In this document: one piece after another, positions 28,134 to 36,054 of the stretch | How positions within the stretch are numbered: the first letter of the stretch is position 1 | Layout: every line of letters begins with the position of its first letter | Source: JAAXHH01 sp965225915 | GTDB lineage: Bacteria > JAAXHH01 | DNA: 64,000 nt | Direction: 5' to 3' | NCBI GenBank assembly: GCA_965225915.1 | Contig: OZ245326.1 | Span: 3,038,001-3,102,000, forward strand | Notes under the pieces: model-generated | What the model saw: only the letters and a program-made list of their open reading frames with translations | Told to the model about the DNA's origin: nothing | Databases searched by the model: none | Made by a program: the position numbers and the translations under genes

Positions 28134-28634
28134 ATGCACCTAAAACACGCTATTCTACTATTTCTGGCGTTTGTAATCGATAGTACATGGGGACACGAAA
28201 TCGCCATTCGGGGTATCAGGCCCGATTTCGTGCTCATGTTTCTGATCTACGGTGCGATGGGGTCGGGAGCTTTAGCAGGGACGATACTGGGATTCAGTGT
28301 GGGACTGCTGGAGGATTTCAACGGCCCATCAGAGAATCTGGGACTCCACGCCCTGTGCAACACCCTGGTCGCATACGGTGTGGGTATTGCCGGGAACACG
28401 CTTTACAAGGACAGCTTGTCCACGTTGCTGCTCACCCTGCTGGCCTCCAGCATGGTCCATGCCGCCATTTACTGGCTCGTATATACCCGATTCCAATTGA
28501 CTGAATCGGTCTCCATGTTGGCAACAATCTCATTGCCCTCAATGCTTTACACGGTCATTGTGGCTGTAGTGCTCATACTCGGTTTAACTTTTCGACAGGG
28601 ACAGATCAATGTTCGGTGGCTATTCCCAGAATGA
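28134..28634 (+). CDS. mreD: MreD, rod-shape membrane protein
   Basis: The 166-residue protein has about five membrane segments and little else, the normal build of MreD. The match is by size, hydrophobicity, the early RGIRPDFVLMFLIYGAMG region and position. It overlaps mrdA by 26 bases. Confidence 0.88.
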   Translation: MHLKHAILLFLAFVIDSTWGHEIAIRGIRPDFVLMFLIYGAMGSGALAGTILGFSVGLLEDFNGPSENLGLHALCNTLVAYGVGIAGNTLYKDSLSTLLLTLLASSMVHAAIYWLVYTRFQLTESVSMLATISLPSMLYTVIVAVVLILGLTFRQGQINVRWLFPE

Positions 28635-30423
28635 CAATCCCGCGCACAGGGGTCAACTGTACGTATTTATCGGTATAGTTACCGCACTCTTTCTGTTGTT
28701 GGCCGTTCACCTGTTCTATTTTCAAGTCATATCGGGCGAGGAGTACCGGGCCCATTCGGAACGCAACAGGATTCGGCCCGTCGTACTCGAGGCGCCCCGT
28801 GGATTGATCCTGGACCGCAATAGCGTGGTTCTGGCGGATAACAGGGCATCCTATACCATCGCTGCCGCTCCTTTTGAGACTTCCGACGAAACCGTGGACT
28901 ACCTGGGGGAACTGACCGGACAGGATACCGCGGCCATTCGGAAGCGAATACGCGATCCCGCCCTGAACCGTTTCAATCCAACACCGGTCCTGCGGGATGT
29001 TTCCTTTGAAATTGCTTCCCGGGTGGAAGAACACCTGCTCGATCTGCCCGGAGTAATCGTTCAGATCACGCCCAGCCGGATGTATGTCATGGGTCAACTG
29101 GCGAGCCACGTGCTCGGTTACGTTTCAGAGGTGAATCGACAGGAACTCGAGGAACTGAAGGACGAGGGGTATCGATCCGGCGATATCATCGGCAAGCTGG
29201 GTGTGGAAAAAGCATTCGAACAACATCTACGAGGCCAGAGCGGGCTGGAGTTCATAGAGGTTAACGCCTCCGGAGAAGAGCTCGGACCGTTGTCCGGCAT
29301 GCCGGTCCTGTTGCCGGAATCGGGTAAAAAAGTCTTTCTGACCCTGGATACCAGGGTTCAGTCCGTGGCCGAGAAGGCCATTCCCGATAGCCTGGCAGGA
29401 GCGCTGGTCGCGATGGATCCCACGAGCGGCGCCGTGATCGCGATCGTCAGCCGGCCCGGATATGACCCCAATCTGTTTTCAGACGGGATTCCTCAGGATG
29501 CCTGGGATACGCTTCGCAACCATCCGTTAAAGCCCTTGCTGGATCGAACCCGGGACGGGCAGTATCCACCGGCGTCGACGATGAAAATCGTAACGGCCGC
29601 CGCGGCGCTGGAAGAAGAACGGGTTACGACGTCGACAGTTCTGCGCCCATGCAACGGCGGATACCGCTTCGGTCGCCGTTGGGCGGGGTGTTGGACCGAT
29701 GGTCACGGCGCGTTGCCGTTCAGGGAAGCGACCGCAAATTCCTGCGATGTTTACTACTACCAGGTGGGAGACTTGCTTGGATTGGATCTCTGGGGGCGGT
29801 ACATGCGTGGATTTGGCTTCGGAACTCCCACCGGCTTCGATGCAGGTGGAGAACAGCGCGGCCTGGTACCCGATTCCACCTATTACGATCCGGCGAAGGA
29901 CCGCCCCTGGACACCCGGAAAGATGCTGAACCTGGCCATCGGACAGGGTGAACTTCTTGTCACTCCGTTGCAGATGGCAGTGATGACTGCCGCTGTGGCG
30001 AATGGAGGCGTGCTTTTCAAGCCTTTTATACTTGACCGGGTAGAGTCTGTCGAAGGGGAAACGTTGGAAACCGGCGTGCCAACGATCAGGGACCGGTTGC
30101 CCATTTCCCACGAAACACTGCACTTGATCCAGGACGCCATGATCGCCGTGGTGAATGAAGGGACCGCGAAGAGGGCGCTCTTGCCGTACGCGCAAGTGGC
30201 GGGAAAGACGGGTACCGCGGAGAATCCGCACGGCCTGGACCACTCCTGGTTTGTCGGGTACGCTCCGGCTGATTCCCCGCGTATCGCCGTGGCGGCGATC
30301 ATGGAGAATGCGCCTTCAGGCTCGGCCGTGCCCGTCGTACGCCAGGTTATCGATGCGTATCTTTCCCTGGATCGCCAACCCGTTGCAGGTCGCGTCGAAG
30401 CCGAAACCGTTTTATTTGAGTAA
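28609..30423 (+). CDS. mrdA: Penicillin-binding protein 2 (elongation transpeptidase)
   Basis: Class B PBP that crosslinks side-wall glycan made by RodA. The 604-residue protein has a membrane anchor at about 18-38, the RGLILDRN pedestal motif, catalytic Ser323-T-M-Lys326, the PBP2-type SCD triad at 378-380 and KTGT at 533-536. No PASTA domain is present, unlike the FtsI of this window. The start lies inside mreD; translation is probably coupled. Confidence 0.95.
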   Translation: MFGGYSQNDNPAHRGQLYVFIGIVTALFLLLAVHLFYFQVISGEEYRAHSERNRIRPVVLEAPRGLILDRNSVVLADNRASYTIAAAPFETSDETVDYLGELTGQDTAAIRKRIRDPALNRFNPTPVLRDVSFEIASRVEEHLLDLPGVIVQITPSRMYVMGQLASHVLGYVSEVNRQELEELKDEGYRSGDIIGKLGVEKAFEQHLRGQSGLEFIEVNASGEELGPLSGMPVLLPESGKKVFLTLDTRVQSVAEKAIPDSLAGALVAMDPTSGAVIAIVSRPGYDPNLFSDGIPQDAWDTLRNHPLKPLLDRTRDGQYPPASTMKIVTAAAALEEERVTTSTVLRPCNGGYRFGRRWAGCWTDGHGALPFREATANSCDVYYYQVGDLLGLDLWGRYMRGFGFGTPTGFDAGGEQRGLVPDSTYYDPAKDRPWTPGKMLNLAIGQGELLVTPLQMAVMTAAVANGGVLFKPFILDRVESVEGETLETGVPTIRDRLPISHETLHLIQDAMIAVVNEGTAKRALLPYAQVAGKTGTAENPHGLDHSWFVGYAPADSPRIAVAAIMENAPSGSAVPVVRQVIDAYLSLDRQPVAGRVEAETVLFE

Positions 30424-30447
30424 ACTTACGAACGCACTGATCACCCT

Positions 30448-31665
30448 ATGGAAAATCACTTAAACCGTACACTGGTCATCGTATCCATCCTGCTGTCCGT
30501 GATCGGCATTGTCGTGATCTATAGCGCTACACGGGATGAGACCGGCCTCGGAATGTCCCGGTACATGCTGCAGTCGATGTGGTTCCTGTTCGGTATAGGC
30601 ATCATGTACGTGACTTCGGTGTTGCCGATCCGGTTCCTGCAGGCTATTACCGTACCCGTTTTCGTACTGGTGCTGATCCTGCTGGTCATCGTGTTGACCA
30701 CTGGCACAGTCAAGGGTTCCAGCCGATGGATCAGGCTCGGTTTCATCAGCGTACAGCCTTCCGAACTGGCGAAGATCGCTGTCATATTGGCGCTGGCCCA
30801 GTATCTTTCCCAGGTTCGAACCAACTTCCGCCAGCCCTCGGTGATGTTCACCAGTGGAACGATTGTCGCCCTGCCCGTTTTCTTTATCCTTACTCAACCC
30901 GATCTGGGCACGTCGATCGTCTTCGGGGCGATTTTCTGCGGCGTGCTGCTCTGGACGGGGTTGAGCGTGCTCGAACTGATTCTCATGGTTTCCCCGCTTA
31001 TAGGCGTAGTAATCGGCGTTGTGAGCGGGTTCAACTGGATCATCTGGTCGGTTTTCATACTGATTGTAGCGGGCATCATGTACCTGAAATGGCCTCCGCG
31101 ATTCGTCACCGTCTTCTTGATTGTCGCACATCTGGGCGTGGGACTGGGCGCGGAACCGCTTTGGGATTCGCTCCATGATTACCAGCAGCGACGTGTCGAG
31201 ACCTTTCTGAATCCCCAGGTCGATCCAAAAGGCGCTGGATACCAGATCACCCAGTCCAAAATCGCCATCGGTTCGGGCGGTCTGCTCGGACGAGGTTTTC
31301 TGCAGGGGTCCCAGACCCACCTGGCGTTCCTTCCCGAACAGCATACCGATTTCATCTTCTCCGTCATCGCCGAGGAATTTGGATTTGTCGGTTCGATTGC
31401 CATTCTCGGTCTGTATTACGTCTTCATACTCATCGGAATCTATATCGCGATGAACGTCAAAAGCAGGTACCAGAGCCTGCTTGCGGCTGGATGCGTGTCC
31501 GTTTTCACCTTTCACGTGATCATGAACGTGGGGATGGCCGTCGGTATGCTGCCGATCGCCGGCGTACCCCTGCCATTTCTCAGCTACGGTGGCTCCTTTC
31601 TAATGACCAGCCTGATTCTATGCGGCCTGTTGCTGAATGTCTGGCGCCATCGATTTGACTACTGA
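30448..31665 (+). CDS. rodA: RodA, elongation SEDS glycosyltransferase
   Basis: The 405-residue protein has about ten membrane segments and the SEDS motifs VIYSATRDE, FISVQPSELAKI, LTQPDLGTS, FLPEQHTDFIFSVIAEEFG and PFLSYGGS. It is the partner of the upstream PBP2 in side-wall synthesis and is paralogous to the ftsW at 15662. It begins 24 bases after mrdA. Confidence 0.96.
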   Translation: MENHLNRTLVIVSILLSVIGIVVIYSATRDETGLGMSRYMLQSMWFLFGIGIMYVTSVLPIRFLQAITVPVFVLVLILLVIVLTTGTVKGSSRWIRLGFISVQPSELAKIAVILALAQYLSQVRTNFRQPSVMFTSGTIVALPVFFILTQPDLGTSIVFGAIFCGVLLWTGLSVLELILMVSPLIGVVIGVVSGFNWIIWSVFILIVAGIMYLKWPPRFVTVFLIVAHLGVGLGAEPLWDSLHDYQQRRVETFLNPQVDPKGAGYQITQSKIAIGSGGLLGRGFLQGSQTHLAFLPEQHTDFIFSVIAEEFGFVGSIAILGLYYVFILIGIYIAMNVKSRYQSLLAAGCVSVFTFHVIMNVGMAVGMLPIAGVPLPFLSYGGSFLMTSLILCGLLLNVWRHRFDY

Positions 31666-31697
31666 ACCATACGGCCTACCGCGAACAAGGAAAGAAA

Positions 31698-32537
31698 TTG
31701 TATCCTATACTGTTTGAAATCGGTCCACTGACCATTCGAACCTATGGCCTGTTGCTGGCAATTTCCTTCATGGTGGGGATAATACTGGCGCTGAGACGGT
31801 CCAGGGAACGGGGTTTGAACCAGAACCAGATGATAAACATGTGCCTGCTCATTATGCTTGCCGGCATCATCGGGGCGAGAATCATGTACGTCATACCCCA
31901 CTGGAACGAGTTCAGCGCGAATCCCCTGGATATCATCAGCCCCTTTCAAAGTTCCGGTGCAATCGGTTTGACCGGCCTGACCATGTACGGCGGATTCATA
32001 GCGGCTATTCTGGTTTCCGTCCTGTATCTCCGCTGGAACAGATTATCCGTCTGGAAGGCCTGCGACGCCTTCGTGCCGAGTATCGCCCTGGGTATAGGGA
32101 TCAGCCGCGTCGGTTGCTTTCTGAACGGCTGCTGCTTCGGACTTCCCACCGAGTCTGCACTGGGTGTCGCCTTCCCGGCATTCAGCGCGGCGGGCTCATT
32201 CTATCCAGATGTATCGCTTCATCCCGCCCAGCTCTACAACGCGGTGCTGGGATTCGGGCTGTTCGGCCTGCTGCTCTGGCTGGACCGAAAGCCTCGATTC
32301 GACGGTTTCCTATTCGCCGTGCTGCTGATTACCGAGCCCATAACCCGGTTTGTCGTGGATCTGTTCCGGTATTACGAGGCGAGCATGATGCTGGGAAACC
32401 TGGGCGGCGCGGCCCTGTCCGTCAACCAGGGTATCAGCATCGTGCTGTGCGGTATGGGATTCCTCCTCCTGGGGTGGCTCAGAAACCGGGCGCGGCGCCG
32501 ATCGGGACGAAGTCAATCCTCCCGGCGCCCGCGATGA
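31698..32537 (+). CDS. lgt: Prolipoprotein diacylglyceryl transferase
   Basis: Transfers diacylglycerol to the lipobox cysteine of prelipoproteins at the inner membrane. The 279-residue product has seven or so membrane segments, the opening IGPLTIRTYGLLLAISF, the signature GISRVGCFLNGCCFG near 135-150 and HPAQLYN. The start is TTG at 31698 after AAGGAAAG. It is appended to the rod-shape genes, 32 bases after rodA. The 270 bases before comF hold no convincing gene. Confidence 0.94.
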   Translation: MYPILFEIGPLTIRTYGLLLAISFMVGIILALRRSRERGLNQNQMINMCLLIMLAGIIGARIMYVIPHWNEFSANPLDIISPFQSSGAIGLTGLTMYGGFIAAILVSVLYLRWNRLSVWKACDAFVPSIALGIGISRVGCFLNGCCFGLPTESALGVAFPAFSAAGSFYPDVSLHPAQLYNAVLGFGLFGLLLWLDRKPRFDGFLFAVLLITEPITRFVVDLFRYYEASMMLGNLGGAALSVNQGISIVLCGMGFLLLGWLRNRARRRSGRSQSSRRPR

Positions 32538-32807
32538 TTCCAGGCACGACGTGCACGCTCCAGCCAATCCCCGTTTTTTTGTTTGCCAAGAACCAGGGTG
32601 CCGGTCCGCAGGTCCGCCGAAACGCTCCTGCTAGCTTCGCGCGAAAAAACTTGAGAATACCCTGGGCCGAATCCAGACTGTATACAGAGAAACGACACCC
32701 GGCGACCCGGTACGGCCCGGATTGGTGGACGTGAACGTTTGCTGGGATACGCATCGTGCTCCAATCGATGGCGAACGCCTCGTGCCTTGGCGAACTATAC
32801 ATATTTC

Positions 32808-33536
32808 ATGTCCTTTAATATCAACATTTTACGCACGGCAGGCCGCACGTTTTTCGACCTGGTTTATCCGCCATGCTGTGCCCTGTGCAGAGACCGGATT
32901 TACGATGAATGGGGAGTCATATGCGATGACTGCCGGCATGGATTGCTCCCGATCGAGGCGCCATACTGCGAGAGATGCGGTCAATCGCTGGCCACTCCGG
33001 TGTCGCCGTGTTCAGCCTGTCTGGGCCGCACTTTCTATTTTGACGGCGCCCTGTCCGGGTTCCAATTCAATACACCGCTCCAGGATCTAACCCATCAACT
33101 CAAGTACCGATCCCGTCCCGGCATCGGGCGGTTCCTGGGATCCCTGTTGGGAAAAAGGGTTGAACGGGAACCGGTTTTCCCCCATATTATGGCCGTTGTG
33201 CCCGTGCCCTTGCATCGCCTGAGGAAACGGGAACGCGGGTACAATCAGAGTGAATACATAGCGCAGGGTATATCGGACGAAACGGGTATTCCGGTCCTGA
33301 AAGACGTCCTTGTGCGGAACCGGAATACTCCTACCCAGACCTCGTTGACTCCCGATGCGCGTATGGCCAATGTCGAGGGCGTGTTCGACGTAAACCGTGT
33401 TGACGCGGTGCGTGGCTCCTCGATCGTCCTGGTCGACGATGTTTTCACGACGGGAGCAACAATAAACAGCGGCGCCCGATCCTTGATTCAAGAAGGGGCC
33501 GAAAGGGTATTTGCCCTGACCATTGCGCACGCCTGA
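32808..33536 (+). CDS. comF: ComF family phosphoribosyltransferase-like protein
   Basis: The 242-residue protein has N-terminal zinc-finger cysteines arranged CCALC, CDDC, CERC and CSAC (about residues 17-65) and a C-terminal phosphoribosyltransferase fold with IVLVDDVFTTGATI near 205-218. In naturally competent bacteria ComF links DNA uptake to recombination; elsewhere its role is unclear. The ATG at 32808 is chosen because it matches the start of the double-zinc domain; the upstream in-frame ATG at 32739 would add 23 unrelated residues. Confidence 0.9.
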   Translation: MSFNINILRTAGRTFFDLVYPPCCALCRDRIYDEWGVICDDCRHGLLPIEAPYCERCGQSLATPVSPCSACLGRTFYFDGALSGFQFNTPLQDLTHQLKYRSRPGIGRFLGSLLGKRVEREPVFPHIMAVVPVPLHRLRKRERGYNQSEYIAQGISDETGIPVLKDVLVRNRNTPTQTSLTPDARMANVEGVFDVNRVDAVRGSSIVLVDDVFTTGATINSGARSLIQEGAERVFALTIAHA

Positions 33537-33580
33537 GTAGCGTCCGTTTCACCCATAGGCAGTGGGAGAAGAGATTCCAA

Positions 33581-34612
33581 ATGCATATCGGCATATTGAC
33601 GGGCGGCGGCGATTGCCCGGGATTGAACGCCGCAATACGCGCCGTGACGAGGCGGTCGATAAAGACCTACGGTTCGACGGTCGTGGGAATACGCAACGGA
33701 TGGGCGGGACTGATTAACAACGACACCAGTCCCCTCAGCCTGGTATCCGTGTCTGGAATCCTGCACCGGGGAGGTACTATTCTGGGCACATCCAGAACCA
33801 ACCCGCTGAAGGACGAAGGCGACATTGAACGCATCAAGGAAAATGTTGAAATACTCGGACTAGACGCGGTAGTCGCCATAGGGGGCGAAGATACATTGGG
33901 CGCGGCGGCGGCTTTGAACGAAGTCGGCATTCCCATGGTAGGTCTTCCAAAGACGATCGACAATGACATCGTCGGGACTGACATGACATTCGGTTTCGAC
34001 ACGGCTGTAACCGTAGCAACCGATGCCATAGACCGGCTTCACACCACTGCGGAGTCCCATCACCGTGTGATGGTTATCGAGGTGATGGGCAGGCATACGG
34101 GATGGATCGCGATCAAGTCGGGTATCGCCGGGGGAGCGGACTGTATATTGATACCGGAGGTGCCCATGGACCTGGACGAAGTCTGCGCCCTCGTCAAGCA
34201 GCGCATCGACCGGGGCAAGACCTTCAGCCTCGTCGTCGTCGCAGAGGGTTTCACGATGAAAGACGCCTCGGGCCATGTAACCCAGGACGACAATATCGAT
34301 GAATTCGGCCATGTCCGCCTGGGCGGCATCGGCGAAGTAGTCGGTGCAGAGATCGAACGCCGGGCCCACATCGAAACCCGGGTGACAATCCTGGGTCACA
34401 TTCAGCGCGGCGGTTCACCTACGCCCTATGACAGAGTGCTGGCAACGAGATACGGAGTGACTGCGGCCGATTTGCTGCATTGCGGGGACTTCGGCAAGAT
34501 GGTGGCATTGAAGGGCTCGAAGATAGGTACTGTGCCTCTTTCCGAAGTGACCGGGAGGATTCGCACGGTGGACATGGAACTTTATGAAATTGCCCAGGTG
34601 TTTTTTGGATAG
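33581..34612 (+). CDS. 6-phosphofructokinase, predicted pyrophosphate-dependent
   Basis: Phosphorylates fructose 6-phosphate at C1. The 343-residue protein has GGGDCPGLNAAIRAV at the N-terminus, catalytic PKTIDNDIVGTD, MGRHTGWIA and GHIQRGGSP. Two positions that separate ATP from pyrophosphate users can be read directly and fall on E. coli numbering: the loop is GGEDT, giving Asp104 (Gly in ATP enzymes), and the next loop is LPKTIDND, giving Lys124 (Gly in ATP enzymes). Asp104 plus Lys124 is the pattern of PPi-dependent enzymes such as that of Amycolatopsis. It could run both in glycolysis and gluconeogenesis. tpiA follows 12 bases later. Confidence 0.9.
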   Translation: MHIGILTGGGDCPGLNAAIRAVTRRSIKTYGSTVVGIRNGWAGLINNDTSPLSLVSVSGILHRGGTILGTSRTNPLKDEGDIERIKENVEILGLDAVVAIGGEDTLGAAAALNEVGIPMVGLPKTIDNDIVGTDMTFGFDTAVTVATDAIDRLHTTAESHHRVMVIEVMGRHTGWIAIKSGIAGGADCILIPEVPMDLDEVCALVKQRIDRGKTFSLVVVAEGFTMKDASGHVTQDDNIDEFGHVRLGGIGEVVGAEIERRAHIETRVTILGHIQRGGSPTPYDRVLATRYGVTAADLLHCGDFGKMVALKGSKIGTVPLSEVTGRIRTVDMELYEIAQVFFG

Positions 34613-34624
34613 CATCCCCTTGGA

Positions 34625-35416
34625 GTGGATTTGAAAGCAGTGGCACGCCGGTTGATCATCGCCGGCAACTGGAAAATGTATACCGACGTGGTCGATGGCG
34701 CGTCGCTTGTCGCCGATGTGATCGAGCGAACGGAATCGCTTGCCCTGGATGCGGACCTCGTGTTGTGCCCGCCATTCACCCATTTGACCGTGGCGGCCAC
34801 GCAGTTGTCCGGCAGTTCCATCTCGCTGGGCGCCCAGAACATGCATCCGGCGCTGGAAGGCGCCTTTACGGGGGAAGTGTCCGCCAGAATGCTGTTGACT
34901 TCGGGGTGCGGGTACGTTATATTGGGGCACTCTGAAAGGCGGATGCATTGCGGAGAAACCAATGAGTCCGTCAATCTGAAGGTAAGAACGGCGATTTCCG
35001 CGGGGCTCACCCCGATCCTATGCGTTGGCGAGACCCTTGAGGAACGGGAAACAGGTCATACGGAGTCGGTAGTAGGCGCGCAGGTCCGCAAGGGCCTTGA
35101 AGGTACAGAACCCGGGACGGCCGACGATCTCGTCCTGGCTTACGAGCCGGTTTGGGCGATAGGTACCGGTAGCGTGGCTACCCCCGAACAGGCGAACCAG
35201 GTGCACGGTCACCTGAGAGCGGTTATTGCTGATTTGTTCGACGATAACTTCGCCGGCCGAATACGGATTCAATACGGCGGAAGCGTCAAACCGGAAAACG
35301 CGGGCGCCCTGCTCGCTAAACCGCACATAGATGGAGCGCTCGTGGGAGGAGCCAGCCTGGATGCCTCGTCTTTCGAGGCGATTGTCCGGGCCGGACTGGG
35401 AATCGACGGCGGCTAA
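34625..35416 (+). CDS. tpiA: Triose-phosphate isomerase
   Basis: Interconverts dihydroxyacetone phosphate and glyceraldehyde 3-phosphate. The 263-residue protein has the substrate lysine in IIAGNWKM, the catalytic histidine in ILGHSERR and the catalytic glutamate in AYEPVWAIGTG, then IQYGGSVKPEN and GALVGGASL. The start is uncertain: GTG 34625 is annotated, with TTG 34631 or GTG 34640 possible. Context is glycolytic (phosphofructokinase) and then secG. Confidence 0.96.
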   Translation: MDLKAVARRLIIAGNWKMYTDVVDGASLVADVIERTESLALDADLVLCPPFTHLTVAATQLSGSSISLGAQNMHPALEGAFTGEVSARMLLTSGCGYVILGHSERRMHCGETNESVNLKVRTAISAGLTPILCVGETLEERETGHTESVVGAQVRKGLEGTEPGTADDLVLAYEPVWAIGTGSVATPEQANQVHGHLRAVIADLFDDNFAGRIRIQYGGSVKPENAGALLAKPHIDGALVGGASLDASSFEAIVRAGLGIDGG

Positions 35417-35463
35417 CGTAACCTGTCGGGCTACAGCCGTACGCTAACTGAAGGATATACACC

Positions 35464-35865
35464 GTGTTTACCTCCGTAGTCACTATCCATGTACTGGTTT
35501 GTATCGTTTTGATCCTGTCTGTCCTGTTGCAGTCCGGAAAGGGCGGAGGGTTGTCGAGCGCATTCGGTACGGGTGGTCCTTCCGGCGGCATGACCGGCCA
35601 GATGTTCGGTGGCCGGGGAGCCGCGACCTTCCTCGGTAAGGCGACGACTATACTGGCGACGCTTTATATGCTGATTGTCATCGGTCTGAACCTGGTGCCC
35701 GACGAAACGCAGGGCCCTAGCAGCATAATTCAGGAAGAAGCCCAAAGAAACCAGCAGGCGTCCCCTGCCCAGGGATTGCCCGATGTGGAGTCGGGCATGC
35801 CCGCCGCTCCCGCGGCTGACCCGTCCCAGGCAGACTTCCCTGGAGAAGACGGGGCCTCGCCCTAG
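35464..35865 (+). CDS. secG: Protein translocase subunit SecG
   Basis: Small SecYEG partner. The 133-residue protein starts with GTG after GAAGGA. It has a membrane helix at about 3-22, the conserved GKGGGLSSAFG loop, a second helix at about 55-76, then a Pro/Ala/Gln-rich cytoplasmic tail of about 50 residues that is longer than in E. coli. The order tpiA-secG-tRNA-Leu is found in several bacterial groups. Confidence 0.93.
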   Translation: MFTSVVTIHVLVCIVLILSVLLQSGKGGGLSSAFGTGGPSGGMTGQMFGGRGAATFLGKATTILATLYMLIVIGLNLVPDETQGPSSIIQEEAQRNQQASPAQGLPDVESGMPAAPAADPSQADFPGEDGASP

Positions 35866-35914
35866 TGTCGTCAACCATCGTGTGGCGGTCCTTTTGCCGG
35901 CAAGTTGACGTGAC

Positions 35915-35998
35915 GCCGAAGTGGTGGAATTGGTAGACACGCTGTCTTGAGGGGGCAGTGGGAGAAATCCCGTCGCGGTTCGAATCCGCGCTTCGGCA
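35915..35998 (+). tRNA. tRNA-Leu (anticodon GAG)
   Basis: An 84-base class II tRNA. The acceptor arms GCCGAAG and CTTCGGC pair perfectly, with discriminator A at 35998. The anticodon stem CTGTC/GGCAG encloses loop TTGAGGG with GAG at 35949-35951. A long variable arm (GGGAGAAATCCC) and the T arm with GGTTCGAATCC follow. CCA is not encoded. The gene lies 49 bases after secG, as leuU(GAG) does in E. coli. Confidence 0.96.
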
Positions 35999-36054
35999 TC
36001 CAACCCTGACTTACGTCTTACATACCTGCACAGGATAATCCGGAAGGCGTCCCC

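Noticed and set aside
32538..32807. Possible small genes in the lgt-comF gap, mainly - strand frames
   Set aside because: No ribosome site and no known domain; the frames overlap each other and extend into comF or lgt.
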